A DNA stretch of 64,000 nt from Streptacidiphilus sp. 4-A2 (GCA_014284505.1 JAAFYY010000001.1:4154001-4218000); one strand, 5' to 3'. Numbered from the stretch's first letter, positions 38,896 to 48,748 are shown. Made by a program: numbers and translations. Notes: generated by a model from the sequence alone, not told the origin.

Positions 38896-40272
38896 ATGCA
38901 GAGTCCGGCGTCCCTGTCCGTGGAGCGGCGCTCCATCGACCAGATTCCCGAGGACGAACGGCACGGCCGGCCGTCCAGCCTGTTCTCGGTCTGGTTCGCC
39001 GCCAATATGCAGGTCACCACCGTGGTCACCGGAGCCTCGGAGTGATCCTGGGCCTGCCGCTGGCCTGGGCGCTGCTGGCGATCACCGTGTGGCAACCTGG
39101 TCGGCGCGGTCTTCATGGCCCTGCACTCCGCGCAGGGCCCAAGCTCGGCATCCCCGCATGATCCAGAGCCGGGCCCAGTTCGGCTTCTACGGTGCGCATC
39201 CCCGCTGATCCTGATCGTCATCATGTATGTGGGCTTCTTCGCCACCAGCGCCGTGCTCGGCGGATCGGCGCTGGCCGCCTGGTGGGGCATCGGCACCACC
39301 CCGGCCACGATCCTGGTCTCGGCCGTCTGCGCGCCCTGGCGATCTTCGGCTACCAGCTGATCCACCAGGTGGCGCGGGCGATCAGCTGGCTCAGCGGGGC
39401 AGGGTTCCTGTTCCTCACCGTACGGCTGTTCACCCAGCACAGCGTGGGCCCGGCCTGGCACTCGGGGCAGCTGCACCCCGGAACCTTCCTGCTGTCGCCG
39501 CCATCGGCGCGACCTGGCAGATCACCTACGCGCCCTACGTCGCCGACTACTCGCGCTATCTGCCGGTGGACACCAGCACCGGGCGACGTTCTGGTGGACC
39601 TACGCCGGATCGGCCGTCAGCAGCATCTGGATGATGGCCTTCGGCTGCGTCGCGGTCGCCATCGCCGAGCAGTCCTTCAACGGCGGCTCGGTCTCCTTCG
39701 TGGTCGGCCTCGGCCCCTCCGGCACGCACTGGCTGTTCTCGCTGATCATCGTCCTGGGATCGTCGCGGTGAACGTGCTGAACCTCTACGGCATGTTCATG
39801 TGCGTCACCACGACACTCACCGCGCTGCTCCGGATGACCGTGCACGGCGGGGTGCGGATCGCCTTCGTGCTGGGCTCCGCCGTGGTCGGCACCGTCATCG
39901 CCCTGGCCGGAAGTGCCAACTTCCTCAGCAACTTCGAGAACTTCATCCTCTTCCTGGCGTACTTCCTGATCCCGTGGACGGCGATCAACCTCGCCGACTT
40001 CTACCTGGTGCGCAAGGAGCGGTACGACATCGCCGCGATCTTCGACCCAACGGCCGGTACGGCGGGATCAACCTGCGGGCGGCCGCGGCCTATGTCATCG
40101 CCGTGCTGGTCGAGATCCCGTTCATGAGCACCACCTTCTACACCGGGCCGATGGTGGCCCACCTCGGCGGCGCGGACATCTCCTGGCTGATCGGCTGGTC
40201 CTCGCGGCCGCGATCTACACCCTGGCGATGCGCCCGGTGATCCGCCGTGAGCTCGCCGACAGCGGCTCCTAG
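38896..40272 (+). pseudogene. NCS1-family nucleobase:cation symporter (about ten frameshifts)
   Basis: Fragments in all three frames join in order into a purine-cytosine permease: QIPEDERHGRPSSLFSVWFA with NMQVTTVVTGA, ALHSAQGP, QMIQSRAQFGFYGA, WQITYAPYVADYSRYLP, VAVNVLNLYGMFMCVTTTLT, FFLIPWTAINLADFYLVRK-like sequence, then WLIGW and PVIRRELADSGS. About ten breaks occur in 1.4 kb, a higher density than elsewhere, so true decay cannot be excluded. The ATG at 38896 follows CGAGGT. The intact family imports cytosine, purines, allantoin or hydantoin with a cation. Confidence 0.8.
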
Positions 40273-40308
40273 CCGGTCGTCCCAGCCGGTCGTCCCAGCG
40301 GGTCGTTC

Positions 40309-40332
40309 GTCCGACCCGGCCGGCCGTCGGAC
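40309..40332. terminator. Hairpin between convergent permease and downstream gene
   Basis: GTCCGAC (40309-40315) and GTCGGAC (40326-40332) form a 7-bp stem around a 10-nt GC loop, between two convergent genes. A direct repeat AGCCGGTCGTCCC x2 precedes it. Confidence 0.45.
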
Positions 40333-40341
40333 CCGGCCGGG

Positions 40342-41443
40342 TCAGAAGTGCCCGGCCGGGGCGGCGGGCGGGGCCGGGGCCAGGCCGGTGGCCAGCGGCA
40401 GGGTGTGGGCGGACAGATGGTGCTCGCGGTCGGTCCACTCCAGTTGCAGCGGCGCCTCGGGCGGCAGCAGCCGCCGCAAGCCGACCCGCAACTGCTGCAA
40501 CTCGGCCGGGGTGCGGGCGCTGACGGCGAGATAGCCGGCCGCCCTCGGCTGCTCCTCCGGCGCCAGCGCCAGCACCAGCGCGGTGGTCCGGGGCAGCGGC
40601 AGCCTGGGCAGCCGCAGCGGCGCGCTGAGGTCGAGCCCCTGCGCGCCGGAGGGCCAGGCCTTCACCCAGGCCGTCGCGTGGTACCAGCCGACCGTACGGC
40701 CGCCGCCCCCGGCCGCGGTCGTGGTGCGCAGATGCAGATGGTGGGTGGCGTCGACCTCCGTCGGCCACGGCGAGGCCGCGGGCTCGCCCCACCCGGTGTA
40801 CCCGGGGTCGTAGCGCGAATGGATCAGCGCGGTCAGCGCGGCGTTGTCGAGGCAGCCGTGCAGCGGCAGGCCGCACACTCGGCCAGCTGGCGGCACAGGT
40901 CCAGGGTGGCCCGGCCCGCGCGCAGCGCCAGCCCGTCCCCGGAGCGGTCGTGGGTCCCGCGCTCCCCCGCCGCCCGGGCCGCGGCGACCACCTCGCGGGT
41001 CAGCGGCAGCGCGGCGACCAGATGCACCCGGCTGGTCCGGGCCGGCGGGCGGCTGCTGACCAGGATCTGGAGCCGGGAGAACGGCGAACCGGCCGCGGCG
41101 AGGCGCCCGAGCAGCGCCCGCAGCGCCGGTGTCTCGCCCGGCTGGAGCGCGCGCGGGTCGTACCTGGACACGTCAGCCAGCAGTTCCCCGGCCTCCGCGG
41201 CCAGCTCCAGGACGGTGGTGGCGGTGCCGCGCTCGGGGTGCACCAGCACCGCGAGCGGACGCCCGAGCAGCCGGGTCTCATAGCGCAGCAGATGGCCGAC
41301 CCCGGGTGGCGGACCCTCCCGGACCAGCTCGGCGCCCCGTCGGGGCCGCCTCCGGTGCCCGGCCCCACGGCCGACTGAGCCGGTACGCCGCCGAACGGTT
41401 CGCGGGGCTCGGCCGACGCGCGCCGGGAACGCCTGGTGCTCAT
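40342..41443 (-). CDS. Hypothetical protein, distantly EccE/SCO6880-like (two frameshifts)
   Basis: No firm family match. Joined across breaks near 41340 and 40870, the product is about 365 residues with no signal peptide or membrane helix. It has RYETRLLGRPLAVLVHPERG, a strand-rich middle (LQILVSSRPPARTSRVHLVA) and WYHATAWVKAWPSGAQGLDL. The order of elements, especially the tryptophan-rich strand followed by a proline-delimited loop, recalls the soluble part of EccE or SCO6880-type secretion proteins; this is weak. GGGAGGGGAG precedes the ATG at 41443. It may be a secretion accessory for the nearby Tad/LysM genes (inference). Confidence 0.5.
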
Positions 41444-41499
41444 CGATCCGCTCCCCTCCCGCCCCGGCTGCCGGCCCTCACGCAGGACCTTCCCCCGTG

Positions 41500-41582
41500 C
41501 GGCACGGGATACACCGTGCCGGTGTGGCGGCAGTTTCGGCTGGGCCGGGTGGGGACGCACTCAGGATGCGACAGTCCCCACC
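41500..41582. promoter_or_regulatory. Two perfect inverted repeats in a divergent promoter region
   Basis: CGGCACGG (41500-41507), spacer GATACA, CCGTGCCG (41514-41521) is operator-like. GGTGGGGAC (41548-41556) and GTCCCCACC (41574-41582) form a 9-bp stem with a 17-nt loop ending 18 bp before the small gene at 41601, and might be an RNA hairpin in its leader. Confidence 0.5.
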
Positions 41583-41600
41583 GCGCCCGATGCTGGAGCC

Positions 41601-41842
41601 ATGGACAGTGCATACGAGGGCCACACCATCCAGGTCCGCCCGGCCGAGGACGCTGCCCGCGCGATCTGGCGGCGCAGGTCTATGACCGGGACGGCCGCCC
41701 GGTGGGCGGCGCGGTGACCGTGTCCACCTGGGCCCAGGTGGAGCTGCTGGAGGAGAAATTCCACATCCGGACCGAGACCACCCAGGTGGAGCAGTCCGCC
41801 CGGGCGGTCCTGGACAAGAACTCCGGCACCACCAGCGGCTGA
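41601..41842 (+). CDS. Small hypothetical protein of about 80 residues (one frameshift)
   Basis: From the ATG at 41601 the product begins MDSAYEGHTIQVRPAEDAAR and, after a break near 41665, continues AAQVYDRDGRPVGGAVTVST and LLEEKFHIRTETTQVEQSAR. It is soluble with no known domain. It is the only rightward gene between two leftward blocks. Its first ten residues and hydrophilic body suggest a small regulatory or adaptor protein, but no function is assigned. The upstream hairpin at 41548-41582 may affect its expression. Confidence 0.5.
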
Positions 41843-41860
41843 GCACCCAGGGCCGGCTCG

Positions 41861-41895
41861 GGGTCGCGGGTCGCGGGTCGCGGGTCGCGGGTCGC
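41861..41895. repeat. Five tandem GGGTCGC heptamers
   Basis: Five perfect copies of GGGTCGC run from 41861 to 41895, followed by two degenerate copies reaching the stop codon of the next leftward gene. The tract sits in a convergent 69-bp gap. Confidence 0.9.
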
Positions 41896-41911
41896 GGGGC
41901 TGGGTCGCGGG

Positions 41912-43032
41912 TCAGGCCAGGGTCACCCCGCGGTCGGCCAGCCAGGCCAGCGGGTCGGCCGCGGTGTCCCGCCGGGCGGGCTGCTCGACGGCGAAGTGCA
42001 GGCTCGGGCCGGTGACACTGCCGGTGGCCCCGGCGTCCGACCGTGGTGCCCGCGCTGACGCTCTCCCCGGTCCGGACGTCGAACCCGGACAGGTGCCCGT
42101 AACGGCTGTAGGCGCCGTCCGCATGGCGGATCTCCACCAGGTTGCCGTAACTGCCGCCCCAGCCGGCGAAGACCACGGTCCCGGCCGTGGCCGCACGGAC
42201 CGGGGTACCGATCGGCACGGGCAGTTGCACGCCGCTGCCGCCGTCGCTGATCGGCGCGCCCGGTGCTGGTCAGCGTGGTGTGATGGATGATGCTGCGGCC
42301 GAATGTGGGCAGACCGGAGACCGGGGCCGGCCCTGGCCCCGGGGATGGAGTCCGCCGTCCAGCTGAGCTGCTCACCTGGACGGATGAGATCGGGGTCCGC
42401 GCCCACCACGACCCGGTTCTGCGCGTACAGCGACTGCCAGCCGCCGGGGACCTCCGACTGCTCGGCGATGGCCGAGAGGGTCTCCCCCGGGCGGACGGTG
42501 TGCCGCTCCACCCTGGCCTGGGTGTGCGTGGGCTTCCGCTGCGGCGTGGTCGTGCTCTTCGCCGGGGTTTTCGCGGTCCTGACCGGCGCCTTGGGCTGGG
42601 CTCGGGGCGGGGCGGGGCGGGGCCAGGGCCGACGTCGGCGGCACCGTCGGCCCGGGTCAGGCCCGCGCGCACCGAGCACACCGGCCAGGCACCCGGGCCC
42701 TGCGAGCGCAGCACCCGCTGGGCAACGGTGATCTGCTCGGACTCACTGGCCAGGTCGGCGCTGGACGCGTACTCCCCGCCGCCGAAGGCATCCCAGGTGG
42801 AGGCGGAGAACTGGAGTCCGCCCCAGTAGCCGTTGCCGGTCGCGGCCGCCCAGTCGCCGCTGGACTCGCAGGCGGCGACCCGCTGCCACACACCGGGCTC
42901 GGAGGCATGCGCGGCGCCTGCGGTCAGCACCGGGATCGCCGCGCCGACGGCGGTCACCCCGGCCGCCCTGGCCAGGACAGTCCCGCCGGTCGGTGCCGAC
43001 GGCCTGCGGTGACGCCCGTGTCGGGTTGCCAT
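41912..43032 (-). CDS. Rpf-like transglycosylase - LysM - M23-like wall protein (frameshifted)
   Basis: A signal peptide (VLARAAGVTAVGAAIPVLTA) is followed by a resuscitation-factor/SLT domain: WQRVAACESSGDWAAATGNG with the catalytic Glu, then YWGGLQFSASTWDAFGGGEY. A LysM domain (HTVRPGETLSAIAEQ, GGWQSLYAQNRVVVGADPDL) and an M23/LytM fold (GTPVRAATAGTVVFAGWGGS, YSRYGHLSGFDV, GPSLHFAV) follow. The M23 part lacks key zinc ligands: the H-x3-D region reads DGGSGVQL and the H-x-H reads SLH, so it may be inactive. Shifts lie near 42640, 42255 and 42040. AAGGAGAT precedes the ATG at 43032. Confidence 0.85.
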
Positions 43033-43045
43033 GACGTGATCTCCT

Positions 43046-44003
43046 TCAGGGTGAGGTGAGTTTCGCCGCGCTCGTCCAGTCGAGGGAGAGTTGCTGGTCG
43101 TGGGCCAGTCCGACGATGTACGAGGCATGGCCGAACAGCCCCAACGGGCCCCGCTGGTAGACCCACCACGGGTTGGTAGGCCCGGCCGGAGGGCGCGGGC
43201 TGCCAGCTGACGCCGTACTCGTCCCTGCCTCCCCGCTCGGGACGTCCGCGACCCGGAGCGGTCCCGGCGGGCCGGGCGGGGTGCTGACGTAGTAGAAGAC
43301 CCTGCTCGGCCTGGCCGGGCTCGGCAGCACGGTGGTGGACCTGCGGCTGCCGTCGGCGGCGGTGTACCAGATCGCGGCAGCCGCCGGGGCGGGCTTCGGA
43401 GGCGGGGTGGGTTTGGGGGCTGGGTGGGTTTGGGGGGCTGGGTGGGCTTCGGAGGCGCGGTGGGCGCTGAGGTCGGGATGGGCGCTGAGGTCGGGATGGG
43501 CGCTGAGGTCGGGATGGGCGTGGACGTCGGGGTGGACGCTGAGGTCGGGACAGGGGAGGTAGTTGGGGTCGTTGGGGGATCGGGGTGGGCCGAATGGGCG
43601 GAGCAGGAGGTGAGGTGGCGCAGCGGGGCATGGCGATCCGCAGACGTTCGCCGGGGCGGATCAGGTTGGGGTCAGGCCCGACCACGGCCTGGTTCCGCTG
43701 GTAGAGCGCCGGCCAGCCGCCGCGCTGGCAGAGCGCCTGGGCGATCTCACTGAGGTTCTCGCCGGTCCGCACAACATGCGTGCCGGTGGCGGAAGGGGCG
43801 TCCGGTGCGGGTGCCGGGTGCCCCGGCAGCGGGCGGGCCGGGGCCGCGCTGGTCACGGAGGACGGGGTGGCGGCGACCGCCGGGGCGGGCGCGGTGAGCA
43901 GCGGCAGCGCGGCTCCGGCGCCGGTCGCGGCCAGGGCGCCGAGAGCCACCCGCTGCGGGGTGAGCACGGGTTCCGGCGGACGCCGGTGCCGGGCACTGGA
44001 CAT
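43046..44003 (-). CDS. Secreted LysM protein with PIPTSA-repeat stalk (two frameshifts)
   Basis: The N-terminus has an export signal (RVALGALAATGAGAALPLLT). A LysM domain (THVVRTGENLSEIAQ, GGWPALYQRNQAVVGPDPNL, IRPGERL) is nearly identical in its second half to the LysM domains of both neighbours. A Pro-rich stalk follows, which in the coherent frame reads as repeated P-I-P-T-S-A units from the 18-bp DNA repeat at 43462-43551, then PPKPTQ units. The C-terminal 110 residues (IWYTAADGSRRSTTVLPSP, WVYQRGPLGLFGHASYIVGL) form a small domain I do not recognise. Shifts lie near 43610 and 43390. Confidence 0.75.
43462..43551. repeat. Five 18-bp tandem units encoding a hexapeptide stalk
   Basis: Three perfect copies of GGGCGCTGAGGTCGGGAT (43462-43515) are followed by two variants to 43551. 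On the leftward strand each unit encodes P-T-S-A-P-I. The period is a multiple of three, so copy number can vary without frameshift. Confidence 0.9.
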
Positions 44004-44067
44004 CGTCGTTCCTCTTCTCCCGCGCCCCCGGTCCCGCCGGAGCGGCCGGACCGGGGGAACCGGCGGG

Positions 44068-47000
44068 TCAGCGGGTCGGGTGGGCGGTCAGGTCTCCGAT
44101 CAGGGCCAGCGTCTCCGGCGAGAAGTCGCAGCCGAGGGCGGCGTTGACCTGGGCCAACTGGTTGATGGTGGCGGCCAGGTGCTCCCGTTGGCCGGTGGTC
44201 GCGTACAGCACCATCAGCCCCCGGTGCAGGATCTCCGCCTCGGGCACGGCGGCCAGGCCGCTGTGCAGGGCGGCCTCGCAGCCGGAGTAGTCGCCGCCCG
44301 CCAGGCGGCGCTTGGCGAGTTCGTGCGAGGCGTCGATGATCGCCGAGATCATGTCCTGCCGGTACGGCTCCGCCCACGGATAGAGGCCGTACGCGGCGTC
44401 GAACGGCCGGCCCCGGACCAGGTCCAGGGCGCGGCGCAGGGCCGCGTCGGCGGCCGGGGTGCGCTGGTTCATGCCCTGCCGGTAGAGCTGCTGGAAGTCG
44501 GTCCAGTCGCTGGTGACCGCCGGGTGCAGCCGCCAGCCGGCCGGGGGCAGGCAGAGGGTGCCGTCGGGCGCCTGGCCCAGCCAGTCCCGCAGTTTGCTGA
44601 AGGCCGAGGCGCGGCTGCGCAGTGAACCCTGGCCCGCGGTGCTGCCGGGCAGGGCGACATAGAACGGGCTGGGTGCCAGCACCGCATCCACATCGTGCGG
44701 ATCGGGCTCCGGGCGCAGGGTCAGCAGCGCGGCCAGGGCCGTGAGCTGACTGATCCTGGAGGGGTCGGCGGTGCCATTGGTGGCAATCACCCGGACCTGT
44801 CCGAGCAGCAGCACCCGCGGACCGGCCGCCGAGGGCGTACTGCCCCGCTGGGCGGGCGGCGGGGAGCTGATGTCGTAGCCCTGGGTGAGCGCGGCCAGCG
44901 GCATCACCCGCGGGTCGACCCGCCGGACCGGCGCCGGAGGGTCGGTCCGCACCGGCGGGACCGGGCGCACCGGGGCGGCCGCGCCGGGTGCGTCCCCCCG
45001 ATCAGCGGGACCGCGGTGATCGAGGTCGGGTCCCCGCCCACCACCGCCTGGGCGTTCGCGGCCAGGACCGGGATGTAGAACGGGTCGGGCTCGTCCTCGT
45101 GCAGTTCGGCCTCCAGCAGGGCGGGCTCGGCCGGGTCCGACAGGATGTCGAGCCCGCCCGGTCCGCCGCCGGAGCCGTGTACGCCTCCTCCGACTGCTGG
45201 CGCTGCTCGGCGTCGGGCGACCCGTCGGACATCCCGTCGGGCGACCCGTCCGGCTCGGACGCGGTGGGGTCGAACTCGGCCGGCTCGGACTGAGTCGGCT
45301 CGGAGAAGTGGCCGGTCCAGTCCGGGGGCAGGTCGGACGGGGGCAGCTGGCTGGTCTCCAGCACGCTGAGGGCGGCCGCGAAGTCGGACTCGCTCATCCG
45401 CTGGAGCTCGACCGCGAACGGGAGGTTGCTCGCGATGCGGTAGTGGCCCGGGCGGGCGTCCAGTCGCCAGCCCGCGCCCTGGGCGGCCGGGGTGACCGCC
45501 GCGATGCAGCGGTGCTCCCGTCCGGCGAGGACCCAGCCGAGCTCGTCCAACTGCTCCTGGTTCAGCGCCTGGTCGGTGCAGAGCAGTACCGACACCCAGG
45601 TGTCGGTGGCCACCCCCTGGGACCTGGCCGCGCGCGGATGCGAGATCTGACACTCGGTCAGCGCGTCCTCCAGCGAGCTGCGGTGGGCCACCAGATCGGC
45701 CAGCGCCTGCTCCGGCTGCTCCCGGGTACGGACCCGGTCGATGCCCACGCGGCCGACCAGCGGGGCGGCGCTCCCGAGCACGATCAGCCGCAGGTGGTCC
45801 GCGATCGGGCTGGCGGCCAGCTCCGCCACCAGGGCGCGGGTGACCGAGGCGACCTCCTCCTGCGTGCCGTCCAGGTGCAGATGCCGGACGGTCTCCAGGT
45901 CGGCGAGGACCTGGACTCCGTCGGGGGTGCGGCCGAGGGTGACCAGGGCCGGATAGGGGCGGGGATGTCGGCGGCCTCGGAGGTGGACAGCAGTTCCACC
46001 TCGTTGGTGCGGCAGCGCCACATGCGCCCGTTGGGCGAGGCGGTGAACGGGGCCGGGGCCGGGGCGGAGGAGGGCTCGATCAGATAGAGGTCGATGGTGC
46101 CGCCCGGACGCAGCGCCACCGCCGCCAGCGCCGGGAGCTGACCGCCATGGGTCAGGCAGGTCAGCGCGAGCGTGCGCATGGTGCGGTCGAGCAGGTCCAG
46201 GCCGGAGGGGTCGGCCATGGCCCGGAGATAGGTCTCGTACTGCTGCTCCTCGTCGCTGGGCATGGGGATGCGGCGGCGCGGCGGGCGGCGCTGCTGAAGG
46301 ATGCGGTTGCGGCGCAGCACTCCCAGCAGTCCGGCGGCGAGCAGGCCGCCGATGCCGAGCACCGGCAGCACGATCAGGTCCTCGTCGCCGCTGTCGTGGT
46401 GTCCGGCGGCGTCGGCGGGCGCGGCGTGCACGGTCGGGGTCCCGGCGGGCAGCCCTGGTTCGGTGGTGCCCTCGCCGCTGGGACGGGGGTCGGCGGTGGG
46501 GCTGCTGCCGGTCTCGGGGGAGGTAGTGGGCCTGGACCCGGGCGGAGCGTCGGCCTTGGGCGGGTCCGCCTCGGGCGGTGCGGCGGCGCGGGTGGTGCCG
46601 GTCGGTGCCGGGGCGGTGGTGGTCGCACCGTCGGCGCCCGGTGGGAGCGCCAGTCGCTCGCCGGGGCGGATCAGGTCAGGGTCGGCGCCGATCACCCCGC
46701 GGTTGGCCGCGAAGAGCGCGGGCCAGCCGCCGGGGACACGGTGCTCCTCGGCGATCTCGCTGAGCGTGTCCCCGCTGCGGACGGTCACCTCGGCGTGGCC
46801 GTTCCCGGCGGCCGGAACGACCGCGGAGTCCAGCACGACGGCGCCGGGGGCGGAGGAGTCGGCGGCATCGAGGGCGGGGGCGTCCAGGGCGGCGGCATCG
46901 AGGGCGGCGGCGTGCGGGACCGCGTCCGGGACGGTGGCGTCCGGGATCGCGTCGGGCGCGGCGGGCCGGGTGAAGGCGGCCGGGGCCGCGGTGAGTGCGA

Positions 47001-47816
47001 CCGGGTGGGCCGCGGGCACCGACGCCGGGGCCTGGGGCACCGCGGCCTGTGGCACCACGGCCGGGTGGGACGCGGCGGCGGGCAGCAGGGCCGGGGCGGC
47101 CTCGGCGGGCATGAGCAGGTCCCAGCCCGGCTGGATGGTGCCCTCGGCCTGGAAGACCCGCCCCCCGGCGTCCATGACCCGGCCCTCGTTGAGCCGGGCG
47201 ATGTCCTTCCAGCGTTCGCCGCTGCCCAGTTGGGATTCGGCGATGGACCACAGCGACTCCGCCGGGCGGGTCGCCCGCACCGTGTAGAAGTGCTGGTCGG
47301 CCTGCGGGCTCTCGGTGGCGGTCGACTGGTGCTCGGCCGGGCTGACCGACGCGGGGGCGGTGGCGACGGTGGTGGCACCGGCGTGGACCGGGGTGGCGGC
47401 GAAGGCCCCGGTGGTGGGCAGCAGCGCGAAGATGGCGCCGATCAGCCCGGCGGCGGTGCGCTGGGACCAGCCCATCGCGGGCAGTCGGCGCGGCATCCGG
47501 CCGCGCAGCTGGGCCGGGATCTCCACCACGACGCCCAGCGCGAAGCAGCCCCAGGCGATCCAGCCGACCGCGACCAGTGCCCAGGCGAACAGGCCGCCTG
47601 GTCCGGACTGGTGAGCAGGGCGGAGACGCTCTCGTGCACGGGCAGCGGATTGCTCCCGGCCAGCACCAGCGTCCCGTAGAGCAGCCCGGCCGGCAGGGCG
47701 ATCAGCAGCAGCGCCAGCAGCAGCAGGCTGCCGCCGGCGCGTAGCAGGGCCCACAGCATGCCCGGCTTGCTGCGTGGGAGCGGGTGCGGGCTCGCGGCGT
47801 CCCGGTTTCTGGTCAT
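44068..47816 (-). CDS. LysM/transmembrane/BTAD (SARP-like) giant regulator of the Tad operon (four frameshifts)
   Basis: Joined across breaks near 47605, 45955, 45165 and 44990, this is one protein of about 1,250 residues. Three N-terminal helices (LLLLALLLIALPAGLLYGTL; ALVAVGWIAWGCFALGVVVE; AAGLIGAIFALLPTTGAFA) precede LysM 1 (PAESLWSIAESQLGSGERW), an Ala/Asp/Pro linker and LysM 2 (VTVRSGDTLSEIAEEHRVPG, GVIGADPDLIRPGE). A fourth helix (LIVLPVLGIGGLLAAGLLGV) leads into a cytoplasmic part that ends in a winged helix plus BTAD domain (RASAFSKLRDWLGQ, DWTDFQQLYRQG, LHRGLMVLYATTGQREHLA). The ATG at 47816 overlaps the stop of the TadG-like gene (ATGA). A wall-bound sensor that activates transcription is inferred. 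Confidence 0.85.
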
Positions 47817-48289
47817 GGCTGCTCCGAATTGGGCTGCTGCTGGCCGGTGACGAGGGTGGCTTCGCCCTGGCCGGTGATCGGGATGTTGTCGACACCGATG
47901 ATCGAGAGCATCTTGGTGGCATAGCTGGTCCTGATGGTGACCGCGAGCGTCCTGGGGCCCTCGCAGACCGGTGTGCCGGCCAGACCGAGGCCCGCAAGGT
48001 AGTGCTCGGCGGCCGACTTCGCCTGCGCGCAGTCGATCTGGATGGACTTCCCGCTGATCGCGTCGGCGGCGTTGATCTGCTGGATCCCGGCCCGGGCCGC
48101 CTCGTTGGCGTACTCGTCGGCCTGGACCCCGGCGTCCAGGCGTCCGCTGGAGTCGACGATCAGGGCGAGGGCCAGGACCATGCCGGTGAAGGTGATCGCG
48201 ACAAACAGCGACAGCGCCCCGCGCTGGGGGTCGTCAGTTGCGGCCCGGCGCCGGAGCGCACGCGCGAACTGGATCTGATGCAGCCTCAA
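47813..48289 (-). CDS. TadG-like pilus assembly membrane protein
   Basis: This intact protein of about 158 residues has a positively charged lead, a single N-terminal helix preceded by RGALSLFVAITFTGMVLALA (the TadE/TadG-type pseudopilin element) and an extracytoplasmic domain with two cysteines (QIDCAQAKSAAEHYLAGLGL, GTPVCEGPRTL). The start is uncertain: the TTG at 48289 has GGGGGAG seven bases upstream. The next gene overlaps its stop by 4 bp. It is the last of three TadE/TadG-like proteins in the operon. Confidence 0.75.
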   Translation of the reverse strand: MRLHQIQFARALRRRAATDDPQRGALSLFVAITFTGMVLALALIVDSSGRLDAGVQADEYANEAARAGIQQINAADAISGKSIQIDCAQAKSAAEHYLAGLGLAGTPVCEGPRTLAVTIRTSYATKMLSIIGVDNIPITGQGEATLVTGQQQPNSEQP

Positions 48290-48331
48290 TCTCCTTCTCC
48301 CCCCTCTGTTTCAGTCGCAGTGAGCGTCGAG

Positions 48332-48748
48332 TCACTGCGAGCGGTAGGTGTCGATGACTGCGGTGAAGCTGTACTTGACGGGGGCGCTCCCCGGCAGGCC
48401 GCGTACCAGCAGGTCGGCCAGCGGTACCTGGCAGTTGATGGTGGCGGTGACCGTGCCCTCCTGCCCCGCCCCGCCGCCGGGATGGGAAATGATCTGTGCG
48501 GGCGGGCAGTTGAACCCCTGACCGCCGAGGGTGGCCTGCGCCGCCTGCTGGCCGGCGGTGACCGGGTCGCCCTGGGTCATCGACGCCGCCCGGGCGGCGT
48601 CCCGGGTGGCCTCGGCCACCACTCCGTCGGCCGTGCGGACCCGCCCGGCCGCGACGATCAGGCCCACCAGCACGATGAAGACCGGTACCAGGATCGCCGC
48701 CTCGATGGCGACCGAGCCGCGCTCGGCCCCGACTCGTCCTTGCCTCAC
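48332..48748 (-). CDS. TadE-family pseudopilin
   Basis: This intact protein of about 138 residues begins VRQGRVGAERGSVAIEAAIL and continues PVFIVLVGLIVAAGRVRTAD, the canonical TadE motif in which a Glu five residues into the helix follows the prepilin-type cleavage site. Exported cysteines occur in FNCPPAQIISHPGGGAG and INCQVPLADL. The GTG at 48748 overlaps the stop of the upstream TadE gene (GTGA). TadE-like proteins are processed pseudopilins needed for Flp pilus assembly. Confidence 0.87.
   Translation of the reverse strand: MRQGRVGAERGSVAIEAAILVPVFIVLVGLIVAAGRVRTADGVVAEATRDAARAASMTQGDPVTAGQQAAQATLGGQGFNCPPAQIISHPGGGAGQEGTVTATINCQVPLADLLVRGLPGSAPVKYSFTAVIDTYRSQ

Noticed and set aside
43332-43753. 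Rightward ORFs with Gly/Trp repeats opposite the LysM-stalk gene
   Set aside because: They are the antisense of the PIPTSA repeat; the leftward frame has the signal peptide and LysM domain.
44068-44970. Stand-alone BTAD regulator gene of 300 residues
   Set aside because: Its first residues are a proline-rich linker in frame with the upstream sequence after one shift, with no ribosome site; it is better read as the end of the LysM giant.
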